Positions 34,937 through 44,734 of a DNA stretch of 64,000 nt are shown here, in pieces. Location of the stretch: the NCBI GenBank assembly GCA_043770095.1, contig JAYVIR010000002.1, positions 62,001 to 126,000 on the forward strand, given 5' to 3'. Made by a program: the position numbers and the translations under genes. This DNA comes from JBGSUZ01 sp043770095 (lineage in GTDB: Bacteria; Bacillota; Clostridia; Peptostreptococcales; Acidaminobacteraceae). The first letter of the stretch is position 1, and every line of letters starts with the position of its first letter. The notes under the pieces are model-generated. The model saw only the letters and a list, made by a program, of their open reading frames with translations, ran no database searches and was not told the DNA's origin.

Positions 34937-37729
34937 TTATGTGAGAATGCTCGAAAATGCAAGTCCTGTTCCTTTTGCCTTCATAATTAACAACAATTTT
35001 TGAATAACCACTTCATTTGAATAGCTTGTTTTGTTCTCTAACAACCGATCCAATGTAACGCCAGGTTTCAACTCAGTTTTGCTAGCCTTTAACCATTTAC
35101 CGAACGTCTCTTTGATCATTTTAGCGCTGACTGGTTCCAAAGCATTAAAACTGCGTTTGCTATTGCCGCCAATCAAACCTAATTGATACGCCCTCTCAGC
35201 GACGTCATTTTTTACATTTGAAAAATACCGCGTTTCAATTTTTTTAGCCTTTTTACCCGTTTCTATTTCATAAGCCTTTACCAATATTGTTAACAGTTCC
35301 AGTTGATTGGTACTCGACTGATAACGTCCGGCAAAGGTTTTCTCATCTATTAATTTTAAGTCGATCGCCTCTAGAACAGTCTCCAAATACGCCTCACTTG
35401 GCAATTCAGACGGCTTTGTTTTTTTAAATTTTGCCTTGATGTTTTCAAGTTGCTGTTTTTTATCCGCCGCTTCTTTTTCAAGCAGCTGTTGCTTGGCAAG
35501 CTCACTTGAAGAGGCAATAATAGTCCCATTTTGATCCATTAAAATCAGATTTTCCAATTGAGCCTTTGCCGTTACCCACATTTTCTTTTCAAGGTTGCCG
35601 TCTTTGGACACCACTCGAAGCAATACTTTACCGACAAACATGGAACTAACGCCGCCATCTTTAATCGTAAAGAAATCCAATGTTTTCAAATTTCGATCCG
35701 TTAACGATTTCCAACTGATTACCCGTTGATACTCGGCACTGGGTTGCTTCACCATCGCCTGCAACTGATTGTTTCTGAAAATATGTTTGCTCCAGTCGTC
35801 GAGTAACGCACTTTTTTGCGTCCCCTCACTTAAGCGATCTGCCATTATTTTTAACTGAGGAATATTTTCTTTTTCAAACTCAATTTCGGACAAAAGAAAA
35901 GTCGTATCAATATAACCTTCTTCAATGAACAGCTCACAGTCTTTATTGATCACATTTGTGTAATTATAACGCAAATTTTCTTTAGGCGTTAATTCAAACG
36001 TAGGCTTAAAGACATAATTCAAATTAATGTCCGCCTGCTCCGCCATCTTTATCGCTTTCGCCATTGGCTCATAAAAGAAAGAAACGCGATGTTTGACGCT
36101 GCCCTCTAACATGGAAGCTTCCAGATAAGCATTGGTCGGCCTTAATAGCGTCACGGAAGCACTGTAAGGATCCATCGGATCCGGTTCTACTTTAAGATCC
36201 GCGCTTGAATACGTCCACTTGACCGTTTTGGCAGCGAGTTCCGTTGGCGTTATGCCATTTAAATCCATACTGACTTTTACAAAGGTTTTTTGTCCTAAAT
36301 AAAGTGCATACCCTTCACCTATCGGCGCAAGAGAAGGGGCGCCTACTTTTAAATTTTTGATTGATGGTCTAACTTCTACTGTAAATTCAGTGCTTGCCGT
36401 TCCAGAATAAACCGTCACCAAATAATTGCCCGCTTGGGTTGGCGTCATTGTAAAACGCCCCTCCGAAACAACAGGTGCCACCGTAAAGCCTGGACTGGAT
36501 TTGATGCTGACTTTACGACTACTTGCATTTTCAGGATAGATTGAATAATTAACCGATGCCGACTGTCCTGCATACATGAGTTTGGGTGGCTCTAAGACTT
36601 TTATGACGCCAATCTCAAGGGTGTTGTTTGCCGCCCCTTGCACCACACTTCTCACTGAACATTCCGCGGTAAACCCACCATCAGCAGACGTTGCCGTAAC
36701 GCCCGCTTGGCCTGACCTAAGTGCCTTCACAAGACCTGTGTTGTCCACCGATACAATATTCGAATTCAATGATTTCCATATAACGCCCGTCTCTTTAGGC
36801 GGCTTTGAAGGATCTTTCGCCACCAAAACAGCACTCAATTTATAACTATTATTGATATCGTCTAATTCTAATAGTGTTTTATCCAGTTGAATGCCTGTCA
36901 CCATGGAACTCACATGAAACATGACCGCCGCAGCCTTTGCACCGTCCAAACTGGTAATGAACACCTGTGTTTCGCCAATGCCTTTGGCCGTGACATAACC
37001 CGTATCCGTAACCGTAACAACGTTTGTATTGATCGACTTATAGGTGACTTTCTTTATTGGGGCTTCTTCTGGCGTAATGCTCGCCACCAACTGCAGACCT
37101 TCTCCAATGCTTAGCGTCGCTTCCCGAGGCTCGACTAAAATCGATTGAACCACATTGTAAACTTCTACCTCACAATTGGCTCTTTTATCGCCATCTTTTG
37201 TGCCTGCAAAAATCACCGTTTTTCCAGTGGACACGCCTGTAATACGACCTAATGCATCCACTTTCGCAATTTTTTCGTCACTGCTTTTCCAATTGACGCC
37301 ATCCAAAAATGGGACAGCAATGCCATCAATGGTTTTTATTTTCGAACTTATGACCAGTTCTTGCCCCATGACGACTCGCACGCTTGATTCGCTCAAATCG
37401 ACTGACTGAACTGCCGTTTTTACGACAAATCTAACGCGAGCCTCTTTAATGCTGCTTCCCGAACTGAGCGTCGCGCTAATAATCGTTTCACCCGGTTTAA
37501 GCGCCGTTACGAACCCAGATCCGTTAACCGATGCAATCTCCGATTGATAACTCTTCCAAGCAGCAGTCCCCTCTTTTAAGGCGTTCTGTGACAAGAGGTA
37601 TGGTTTAAGTTCAAAGGTTTGTCCAACGTAAAGTGAAATCGTCTCAGTGGTACCTTCAGCACTTGCAGGAATAATGACTGCAAATAATGCAATTATTATG
37701 GCAGTTAAAAGCTTCATGGTCATTTTCAT
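34937..37729 (-). CDS. Large secreted protein with bacterial Ig-like (Big2) domains
   Basis: Exported protein of 930 residues, signal peptide MKMTMKLLTAIIIALFAVII with cleavage near ASA-EG. Residues 25-370 form about four Big2-type repeats (each with W-K-S-x-N/D/E, a V-D/T-x-x-G, and a G-x-T/A-x-I/V-x-A pattern). Residues 370-560 are further beta-sandwich modules, and the C-terminal 350 residues are mixed and unrecognised, with a Lys-rich helix near 715-755. GAGGTGAAGT upstream of ATG 37729 lies in the end of the SLH gene four bases before, so the two are one operon. No SLH or LPXTG anchor is seen; it may bind the SLH partner. Confidence 0.82.
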   Translation of the reverse strand: MKMTMKLLTAIIIALFAVIIPASAEGTTETISLYVGQTFELKPYLLSQNALKEGTAAWKSYQSEIASVNGSGFVTALKPGETIISATLSSGSSIKEARVRFVVKTAVQSVDLSESSVRVVMGQELVISSKIKTIDGIAVPFLDGVNWKSSDEKIAKVDALGRITGVSTGKTVIFAGTKDGDKRANCEVEVYNVVQSILVEPREATLSIGEGLQLVASITPEEAPIKKVTYKSINTNVVTVTDTGYVTAKGIGETQVFITSLDGAKAAAVMFHVSSMVTGIQLDKTLLELDDINNSYKLSAVLVAKDPSKPPKETGVIWKSLNSNIVSVDNTGLVKALRSGQAGVTATSADGGFTAECSVRSVVQGAANNTLEIGVIKVLEPPKLMYAGQSASVNYSIYPENASSRKVSIKSSPGFTVAPVVSEGRFTMTPTQAGNYLVTVYSGTASTEFTVEVRPSIKNLKVGAPSLAPIGEGYALYLGQKTFVKVSMDLNGITPTELAAKTVKWTYSSADLKVEPDPMDPYSASVTLLRPTNAYLEASMLEGSVKHRVSFFYEPMAKAIKMAEQADINLNYVFKPTFELTPKENLRYNYTNVINKDCELFIEEGYIDTTFLLSEIEFEKENIPQLKIMADRLSEGTQKSALLDDWSKHIFRNNQLQAMVKQPSAEYQRVISWKSLTDRNLKTLDFFTIKDGGVSSMFVGKVLLRVVSKDGNLEKKMWVTAKAQLENLILMDQNGTIIASSSELAKQQLLEKEAADKKQQLENIKAKFKKTKPSELPSEAYLETVLEAIDLKLIDEKTFAGRYQSSTNQLELLTILVKAYEIETGKKAKKIETRYFSNVKNDVAERAYQLGLIGGNSKRSFNALEPVSAKMIKETFGKWLKASKTELKPGVTLDRLLENKTSYSNEVVIQKLLLIMKAKGTGLAFSSILT

Positions 37730-37733
37730 AATG

Positions 37734-39962
37734 CTACTTCACCTCAATGCTCATTATTGGTGTGCTATATTGTCCTGAAATATCGAGTATTTCTCTCGCC
37801 TGCAACCTGTAGCTTCCTGTAGACATCAAATAAGGGAGCTTAATCAACACAATTCTATCCGATACCAATTCTGCTGAACCCGGAATCATAAGACGCTCAG
37901 TTTTGCCATCTGAGTAGAACACGTCATATTTTCCAACAAGCGCACCTTGCGTTTTATGAATGGCTTGATTGTATTTAACCATAATGGTTGATTCGTCTAC
38001 AAAGTTAGCCGATTCAATCGCTACAGGATCTTTTACCGCACCATTGCTCACCACATCAGAAGAGGTAGCGCCCGATATGGTTTTGTCCATAAAGTCTGTA
38101 ATGCCAGCATAAAATCTGACTGTATAACTCTTATTTGAAACAAGTGGCGTACTTGAGCTAAGATAAAGTCTCAAATACCTCGGATTTTCAGGATCAAGCT
38201 CTTTCATCACAACCACCGGACCGCCCTCAATGTTCACCGCTGCATTCACAGAAGTGTCTTTGAGTTCTCTATTGAATATGGCGATGAGGGTCGTTTTGTT
38301 CATCGGAATGACAGATTCCAATTTGATGCTGTCCCCCGCTGTGCTCGAACCAAGGAATTCAGTCTTCATGTCGGCTAGTTGCACTGTTTTATAGGTGTCA
38401 TAAAGCCCTTTTATCGAAATTTCATAAGTTTTATTGTTGAGAAGCCCTGGCGTTCTCAGTACAAACCCTTTGTCCAGTTCTTCCAAACTTTTCATGCCAA
38501 ATGCCTGAGTCACACTGATCAGTTTCCCAGTTTCAATTTCTTTAATGGTATAGTTAGAGGCTTTTAACGCAGATTCACGGTCGACCACCTGAGAAAATTC
38601 CACGTAGACATAAACGCCCTCCTGGCAATAAGCACTCTTTAAGGTCGTTGGCACTGGCGTTCCGACGACACCTGTAAAGTTGGATTTTTCACCCTCGCCC
38701 TTGTTCAAATTAATGCCGTAGGCAGAGCGCAAATCGCCTTTTACTTTGAGGGTATAAATTGACCCTGTTGCAAAGACACCTTCTTTTAAACTGAGTGTCA
38801 CCATGTTTTTCTTATTGTCGTTTCGCTTGATGCTGATTGTTTTATAGTTGCCTTCCACCCATTTGTTATCGCCCACATAGAAGTCATAAAGCAGTTCTAA
38901 ATCTGCCTTTTCATTGACCGGGTGGGTAAAATACACATTGATCGTCTTTTGATTAATCGCTTCTACTTTTGAAATTTTAAAGAATGGCGATGTGATTTCT
39001 GGCGCATTGTAGCCTGTAAAGTCGCTCTTAAGAAGCGGTACTTTGTTGCCAAGAAGATCCGTCACATTCGACAGTTCCAGCATGTAGGCTTGACGATCCG
39101 TCTGCGGTTCCATTTCAATCGTCAGGACATTTACGTCCCAAAGGAGGCTTTTCACTTGAAGCTTTCGAGTGGGATAAGCCTTTAAATAAACTTGAATTTG
39201 CTCAGAAGAAGGGACGATCACGTCTTCATTAAAGGTGACTGTAATTTGATTCGAACTCAGCACTTTAAGCGATTTAATCGCCGATGGCAGTTTGTCAATT
39301 TTTACAAATCCAAAAAGTTCCGCCTTATCCGAGCTGATCATCTGGCTTTCTACAAGCAGTTGAATAAACTTTTTATCCTGATTTTTCATTGGTTTTCCAA
39401 GGGCATTGTACAGCGTGGTCACCACATCGCCTCGTTTGAAGTCCGTTCGGTCGTCTTCTTTAAAGACGTACATGATGTCGTCTACAAGACCCGCCTCAAA
39501 GGCAACCTTGTTGATGCTATTCCAATCAAAGTCCGTAGCGGTATAACCCATCGCCTTGAGCACCAGACTGAAAAATGCTTTTTCGCTTATGTATTCATTC
39601 GGTTTAAAGGTTCCGTCGGGATACCCTGTAATGATATTCTGTTTGGTCATATAGCCAACATAAGGTGCATACCACTCCGTTTGAGGAACGTCTTTAAACG
39701 TGGTTTGTTTATACGTTTCCTTTTGCTGAAGCACCGTATTTTGAACACCCAGCGCCTTGACAATAAACGCCGACGCTTCACTTCGTCTAAGTTGTCCACC
39801 CAAATTGTATGTCACGCCGTCTCCGCTGAGAATTTGTACCTTATTGAGCACATCCGCTTTTTGCTCCATAGAAATGGTATCGGCAAACGATGGGGCACCC
39901 TGCCAAGCCAACTGAGTCAGCAGCAATCCACAAGCGCAAAGCCGCGCTATCCATTTTTTCAT
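37734..39962 (-). CDS. SLH-domain S-layer-type protein with Ig-like modules
   Basis: Exported protein of 742 residues. Signal peptide MKKWIARLCACGLLLTQLAW (cleavage near SFA-DT). Three SLH-type units fill about residues 30-205; the second is clearest (FKDVPQTEWYAPYVGYMTKQ, ITGYPDGTFKPNEYISEKAF). Residues 225-742 are four or more SbsA-like Ig modules, each with a V-x-F/V-N/S-x-x-V/L-D pattern such as ITVTFNEDV and INVYFTHPV. Translated together with the Big2 protein downstream. It probably anchors to secondary wall polymer. Confidence 0.85.
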   Translation of the reverse strand: MKKWIARLCACGLLLTQLAWQGAPSFADTISMEQKADVLNKVQILSGDGVTYNLGGQLRRSEASAFIVKALGVQNTVLQQKETYKQTTFKDVPQTEWYAPYVGYMTKQNIITGYPDGTFKPNEYISEKAFFSLVLKAMGYTATDFDWNSINKVAFEAGLVDDIMYVFKEDDRTDFKRGDVVTTLYNALGKPMKNQDKKFIQLLVESQMISSDKAELFGFVKIDKLPSAIKSLKVLSSNQITVTFNEDVIVPSSEQIQVYLKAYPTRKLQVKSLLWDVNVLTIEMEPQTDRQAYMLELSNVTDLLGNKVPLLKSDFTGYNAPEITSPFFKISKVEAINQKTINVYFTHPVNEKADLELLYDFYVGDNKWVEGNYKTISIKRNDNKKNMVTLSLKEGVFATGSIYTLKVKGDLRSAYGINLNKGEGEKSNFTGVVGTPVPTTLKSAYCQEGVYVYVEFSQVVDRESALKASNYTIKEIETGKLISVTQAFGMKSLEELDKGFVLRTPGLLNNKTYEISIKGLYDTYKTVQLADMKTEFLGSSTAGDSIKLESVIPMNKTTLIAIFNRELKDTSVNAAVNIEGGPVVVMKELDPENPRYLRLYLSSSTPLVSNKSYTVRFYAGITDFMDKTISGATSSDVVSNGAVKDPVAIESANFVDESTIMVKYNQAIHKTQGALVGKYDVFYSDGKTERLMIPGSAELVSDRIVLIKLPYLMSTGSYRLQAREILDISGQYSTPIMSIEVK

Positions 39963-40116
39963 GTCTCATCCCTCCTAGTCGATTTAAAGGATTTATTTAG
40001 ATCAATCCTCAATATAGTTAACTTATTATACCATTCTGTGGGAGTCATAGCTTTTTAATGTGGTGCCTGTAATGTTTTTTTAATTTGATATGATCGACAT
40101 AACCTTTATACACTAA

Positions 40117-40154
40117 AAAACACCTCACAGGTATTTCTAGCCGTGAGGTGTTTT
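40117..40154 (-). terminator. Terminator after the first SLH paralogue
   Basis: Twelve-base stem (40117-40128 with 40143-40154) extended by two G-C pairs over a bulge, followed by TTTTTTAG on the minus strand. Confidence 0.88.
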
Positions 40155-40213
40155 CAATCCATTAGATGGATTGATAGTGTTCTTCAATACTTTATAGAAT
40201 TAGAGTTCTAATC

Positions 40214-42217
40214 CTATGGATTCATAATATTGTTAATAATTTGATATTCTGGTGTTGTTAAGATGACTGTTTTATCGATTGGACCAAGGCCTGGTGCAGT
40301 AAATACTAAGTGTAGAATTACTGCATTTGGTGTACCTTGCAATGGCGCTAGATTACCAAATTTTGCAATAATAGCTGCCTCGTCAACAAATGTAACAGAA
40401 CCGGTTGTTCCGTTAATAACAAGTGACGCCATTGAAACAGGAGTGGTTGAAGTTGCCACTGTCACTGCGCTACCACTTGTGTTGCCTAATGCCACCGTAG
40501 AATTTGTTAAATCCAATTTAATGTTGTCATTTGAAATAGCATTTGCAAATGGAATGAGTCCTACTCTTCCATCAGCTCCGTAAAGTCCGAATGTCATTAT
40601 TGCGCTACCTGACGTAACACTTACGCTTGCTGAGCTTGGTTGCATGTAGTAAGTTGCACTAAATACAGCACTATTGGTATAGCCAGGTGCCACAGCAATG
40701 GCTTTAATCGTAACAGCGCTTCCTGTTGTTACAATTGCTGAGCCTGACACGTAAACGGTGTTAGCAACTGTTGGTTGTGAACCATCTTTTGTGAAGTAAA
40801 TGGTTGCATTTGGTGTGGTTGTGCTGAGTTTAACTGCAGAACCAGAAGCCAAGTAACCTGCCGCTTGATCTGCCGTTGGCATAACCGCTATAGGATATGT
40901 GGTCGAACCACCACCTGAACCTGAACCACTACCTGAACCACTACCTGATCCTGAACCTGAACCACTACCACTACCAGTTCCAGTTGAAGGAATGTCTGTT
41001 ACAGTACTGGTGACTTTTTCTGGTAATTTTTGAAATGTTACGCCTAACACAAATACTTCAGCCGCAACAATTCTGCCCGTACCTGTAACGCTAATTGCTG
41101 ATCGAATTAACATCAATTGAATCACTGTTTCTGGCGAAAGAGCAAGGGTGCAATTAGCTGCAGTATCGCTTACTGTCATTGTACCAATTGTTGTAACGCC
41201 TTGAGTTGAAACTTTCAACCCAGATGCTGCAAGTAAAATTGATTTAAAATCGCCTTCGAAAATAATCTGACCACCTTGAGAAATAGGTGCCACTTCTACC
41301 ACAAGATCTTTCACACCTTGTGCTAAGAGTCTTACTGGTGAATCAGAAGCTTTCATCATCATAATTTTGTTATAGCTACCATCTTTGATTTTGATTGAAT
41401 CTGGACCGCCACCTTTAATAAAGGTTTGTCCTTCAACATTAACATTGTTTAATGCCACAGTGCCTTGAGCAACCGAATCATCAATTGTTAAATTACCTTT
41501 GATGGTCATATTTTGAAGAATGACGCCTTCTGATTTAATCAAAACGTTGCCTGAAACTGTTTCATTACCAGTTACAGGTCCATATGTTCCCGGACTTGAA
41601 TAACGTACCGCTCTTGTTTCATAAATTCTGTCAGTAGCTACTACTGCCTCGCCACGTTCAATGTTTGCAGAGGGTTTAAACAGGCCATTGCCATAACCAG
41701 AAAAGAATCCAGCTTTAACCACAGCGCCGATATAACCATTTGCCCAGCCTGTAGCTGGAACATCATTAAATTTTTGAGCAATTGTCGTATCTTCATTCAA
41801 ACTTTCAAGTTTGCTAAAAATAGAAGCAACCTCTTGTCTTTGAATTGGCATGTTAGGTGCCATTGTCCCGTTTGGATAACCGCTTATGTAACCCGCTGCG
41901 GATGCTTTTTTAACGATACTGTAATACCAATCGCTAGATTTTACATCGCTAAAACTAATTTCTTTCTCTGAGGTAAAGTTATAAGCTTTATTAACAATGA
42001 CCATAAATTCCGCTCTGGTCATTGATGCATCCGGTTTAAACGAGCCATCAGGATAACCCGATATTAACCCTTTGTTCAGCCAGTCCGTGACTACATTACT
42101 AGCCCAGTGACCCTTTAAGTCGGCCGCTTGTGCTGTAGCGCCATAAACTGGCATTAAGCCAAGACTCATGACCATTACCATCAGCAATGACAGCCTTTTA
42201 ATAAATAGTTTATTCAA
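40214..42217 (-). CDS. SLH-domain surface protein, paralogue 1 (Gly-Ser linker)
   Basis: Exported protein of 667 residues. TTG 42217 follows AAAGGAGGAATTTATT; the paralogue at 42578 begins the same way, which supports this start. Signal peptide LNKLFIKRLSLLMVMVMSLG, then three full SLH motifs (GHWASNVVTDWLNKGLISGY; SFSDVKSSDWYYSIVKKASA; FNDVPATGWANGYIGAVVKA). Residues 180-410 are a repetitive beta region (VLIKSEGVILQNMTIKGNLT), next an alternating Gly-Ser linker (about 425-450), then a chitobiase-like C-terminal Ig module (YFTKDGSQPT) and a terminal domain. Probably a wall-bound adhesin or S-layer component. Confidence 0.88.
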   Translation of the reverse strand: MNKLFIKRLSLLMVMVMSLGLMPVYGATAQAADLKGHWASNVVTDWLNKGLISGYPDGSFKPDASMTRAEFMVIVNKAYNFTSEKEISFSDVKSSDWYYSIVKKASAAGYISGYPNGTMAPNMPIQRQEVASIFSKLESLNEDTTIAQKFNDVPATGWANGYIGAVVKAGFFSGYGNGLFKPSANIERGEAVVATDRIYETRAVRYSSPGTYGPVTGNETVSGNVLIKSEGVILQNMTIKGNLTIDDSVAQGTVALNNVNVEGQTFIKGGGPDSIKIKDGSYNKIMMMKASDSPVRLLAQGVKDLVVEVAPISQGGQIIFEGDFKSILLAASGLKVSTQGVTTIGTMTVSDTAANCTLALSPETVIQLMLIRSAISVTGTGRIVAAEVFVLGVTFQKLPEKVTSTVTDIPSTGTGSGSGSGSGSGSGSGSGSGSGGGSTTYPIAVMPTADQAAGYLASGSAVKLSTTTPNATIYFTKDGSQPTVANTVYVSGSAIVTTGSAVTIKAIAVAPGYTNSAVFSATYYMQPSSASVSVTSGSAIMTFGLYGADGRVGLIPFANAISNDNIKLDLTNSTVALGNTSGSAVTVATSTTPVSMASLVINGTTGSVTFVDEAAIIAKFGNLAPLQGTPNAVILHLVFTAPGLGPIDKTVILTTPEYQIINNIMNP
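40911..40980. repeat. Gly-Ser coding microsatellite in SLH paralogue 1
   Basis: Six-base units reading ACCTGA/ACCACT on the plus strand encode alternating Gly-Ser in the minus-strand gene. The equivalent linker of paralogue 2 is Gly/Ser/Thr-rich but not an alternating repeat, so this tract has expanded or contracted since duplication. Confidence 0.75.
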
Positions 42218-42285
42218 AATAAATTCCTCCTTTGTTACCATTTTTTTGAAACGGATATCAACGCAATCCGATACCACTATGTTAT

Positions 42286-42306
42286 ACCTATTTAGCGCAA
42301 ATAGGT
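42286..42306. repeat. Hairpin in the upstream region of SLH paralogue 1
   Basis: ACCTATTT and AAATAGGT (eight-base arms, five-base loop), about 70 bases upstream of the TTG start. A smaller CGGAT/ATCCG hairpin lies between it and the gene. The remainder of 42218-42530 is AT-rich with no gene visible. Confidence 0.5.
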
Positions 42307-42530
42307 GGGTTTTTATTAAAATGATACAAGGACGACTTATTAAATATTGTAAAAAGTTGTATTACCATTTTTTAGAACCTGTGTATGTGTTGGTATTAAA
42401 AGCTGTCATTGATTATAAACTTTTAAACATGAAATACAATTTATGTATATTTGTATATAGTAAACAACTTCTAAACTTAATACAATATCTGTTTTATTGT
42501 GTTTCAATTTTAAAAGTGCGTTTTTTCGAC

Positions 42531-42571
42531 AAAATAAAACACCTCGCAAGTATTTTAACTCGCGAGGCGTC
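42531..42571 (-). terminator. Terminator after SLH paralogue 2
   Basis: On the minus strand a GC-rich stem of about 13 bases with wobble pairs (ACGCCTCGC...GCGAGGTGT), a short AT loop, then TTTTATTTTG, seven bases past the stop. Confidence 0.85.
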
Positions 42572-42577
42572 ATTATT

Positions 42578-44644
42578 TTAAAGCCTTAGAATCTCTTTGT
42601 CACTTGCAAAATAACCTCTGAATAAATCATTGGCCGAAATTTGCATGACACTGGTAATGATTTGAATCTCTTCTGTGGTTAAAACATGCTGAATATCAAT
42701 TGAAGGCAAGTCTGCAAATTCTAGATGAAGAATAACCCGACTAGGATAACCTAACCAACCAGCGAAACTTCCAAATGCAGTTTGTAGTGCACCTGATGAA
42801 GTAAAGGTTGCGCTACCACTGGTCACATTAATGCCAAGAGTATTCATAGCCACTGCAGCAGTTGAAGAGACCACTGCTCCGCCACTAACATACTCTAACT
42901 TAACGGTAGATGATTCTAAAACCAATCCAATGTTTGGATCATCAAGTGCATCCATAAATGAAATAGAAACAAGTTTTTCAGCATCACCATAGAAACCAAA
43001 GATAAATATTGCACTTCCGGAAACAACGCTAACGCTAGCAGTTGAAGGTTGTGTGTAATAAGTTACGCTCATCACGGCGCTATTGGTATAATTCGTCGCA
43101 ACCGCAATTGCTTTAATGGTAACACCGCCACCAGTAGCAGTACTTCCGGCTAAAATAATCGGTGTCCCACTTGTATAGAGCGTACTTGACGTTGTTGGTG
43201 CAGAGCCATCTGTCGTATAACGAATTGACGCATTGGCTGTCGTCGTACTTAAAACGATACTTGTGCCAGATGCCAAGTAACCTGCCACTTGGTTTGATAC
43301 CGGCGTTACAGCAACCGGAAGCGTCGTTGGTTCCTCATTAGAATCTCCACTAGAACCACCGGAACTTGAACCGCCTGTGCTTGTACCAGTACCAGTAGTC
43401 GTTACAGGATTTTCAGTGACTGTATTGGTCACCGTATTCGTCACCTTCTCAGGCAATCTTTCAAAGATCACGCCTATCACAGTGACTTCTGCAGCAACAA
43501 TTCTTCCCGAGCCTGTAACTGTAAGTACCACACGAATCTGTACCAACTGAATAACGGTTCCGGACGAAAGCGCCACAGTACTATTGAGTGCCGTTTCGCT
43601 TACCGTAAATGTCGCTATGTTGGTTACACCTTGAGTCGAAATCTTCATTTGAGGTGCCAAAACCAATACCGATTTAAAAACACCTTCAAAAATAACTTGT
43701 CCACCTTGAGCTATAGCTGCGACTTCAACCACTAAATCTTTAACGCCGAGCGCCAAAATTCGCACAGGCAAATCAGAAGTTTTCATCATAATCACTTTGC
43801 CATAACTACCGCCATTAATTCTAATCGAATCCGGACCCCCACCTTTAATGAAGGTTTGCCCCTGAACGACAACATTGTTTAAAGTCACCGTACCTTGACC
43901 CACAGATTCATCAATGGTCAAATCGCCTTTAATGGTCAAGTTTTGCAAAATGACGCCATCCGCTTTTACCACAACACTTTTAGACACAAATTCCGTGCCC
44001 GTAGCTGGTCCAAAAGTACCCGCTTTTCCGTAAGTTACCGCTCTAGCATTGTCTAATTTATTGGTAGCCACAACGGCTTCTGCCCGATTAATGCCCTTCG
44101 TTGCTTTAAAGAGGCCATTGCCATAACCAGAGAAATAACCTGCTTTTACAGCCGCGCCAATATAGCCTTTAGCCCAACTGTTGCCTGCAATGTCTTTAAA
44201 CTGTTCTGCTACCTGCAAATCTACATTCAAACTTTCAAGTTTGCAGAAAATAGCTGCAACTTCTTGTCTTTGAATTGGCTGATTCGGCAGCATGCGCCCA
44301 TCTGGGTAACCACTTATGTAACCTGCTGCTACAGCCTTTTTCACAACTGCATAATACCATTCATTTGATTTTACATCTGTAAAACTTATGTCTTTTTCCG
44401 AGGTGAAGTTATACACTTTGTTAACAATTGTCATGAACTCTGCTCTGGTCATTGTTGCATCTGGTTTAAACGTGCCATCCGGATACCCTGAGATAAGCCC
44501 TTTGCTCATCCACTCCGAAACAACATCCCCAGCCCAATGCCCCGCTAAGTCACTCGATTGCGCCGATGAAAAAATTGGCATCATACCCAATACCATAACC
44601 AATACCATCAATAGCGACAATCTTTTGCTAAATTGCTTGTTCAA
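42578..44644 (-). CDS. SLH-domain surface protein, paralogue 2
   Basis: Exported protein of 688 residues, tandem paralogue of the preceding entry with strong similarity along the whole length. TTG 44644 behind GGAGGGATGTATT. Signal peptide (KRLSLLMVLVMVLGMMPIFS), three SLH motifs (GHWAGDVVSEWMSKGLISGY; SFTDVKSNEWYYAVVKKAVA; FKDIAGNSWAKGYIGAAVKA), the repetitive beta region, a Gly/Ser/Thr linker (about 415-435) and the chitobiase-like module (RYTTDGSAPTTSS). The two differ most in the linker and C-terminal tail. Confidence 0.88.
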   Translation of the reverse strand: MNKQFSKRLSLLMVLVMVLGMMPIFSSAQSSDLAGHWAGDVVSEWMSKGLISGYPDGTFKPDATMTRAEFMTIVNKVYNFTSEKDISFTDVKSNEWYYAVVKKAVAAGYISGYPDGRMLPNQPIQRQEVAAIFCKLESLNVDLQVAEQFKDIAGNSWAKGYIGAAVKAGYFSGYGNGLFKATKGINRAEAVVATNKLDNARAVTYGKAGTFGPATGTEFVSKSVVVKADGVILQNLTIKGDLTIDESVGQGTVTLNNVVVQGQTFIKGGGPDSIRINGGSYGKVIMMKTSDLPVRILALGVKDLVVEVAAIAQGGQVIFEGVFKSVLVLAPQMKISTQGVTNIATFTVSETALNSTVALSSGTVIQLVQIRVVLTVTGSGRIVAAEVTVIGVIFERLPEKVTNTVTNTVTENPVTTTGTGTSTGGSSSGGSSGDSNEEPTTLPVAVTPVSNQVAGYLASGTSIVLSTTTANASIRYTTDGSAPTTSSTLYTSGTPIILAGSTATGGGVTIKAIAVATNYTNSAVMSVTYYTQPSTASVSVVSGSAIFIFGFYGDAEKLVSISFMDALDDPNIGLVLESSTVKLEYVSGGAVVSSTAAVAMNTLGINVTSGSATFTSSGALQTAFGSFAGWLGYPSRVILHLEFADLPSIDIQHVLTTEEIQIITSVMQISANDLFRGYFASDKEILRL

Positions 44645-44670
44645 AATACATCCCTCCTTTATACCAACGT

Positions 44671-44706
44671 AAAAACGGACACCACTGCTTCCGATGTCCG
44701 TTTTTT
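44671..44706 (-). terminator. Terminator after the sugar transferase gene
   Basis: Perfect 11-base stem (44671-44681 with 44695-44705), T run on both strands. It lies between the sugar transferase stop and the SLH paralogue 2 start. Confidence 0.85.
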
Positions 44707-44734
44707 ACCCCTGATAAAGATTGGATAAACACTT

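Noticed and set aside
39192..40058. 288-codon plus-strand open frame opposite the SLH gene
   Set aside because: It is antisense to a gene with clear signal peptide and SLH motifs; its translation is rich in His, Arg and Phe without a recognisable domain and it has no ribosome site that I can see.
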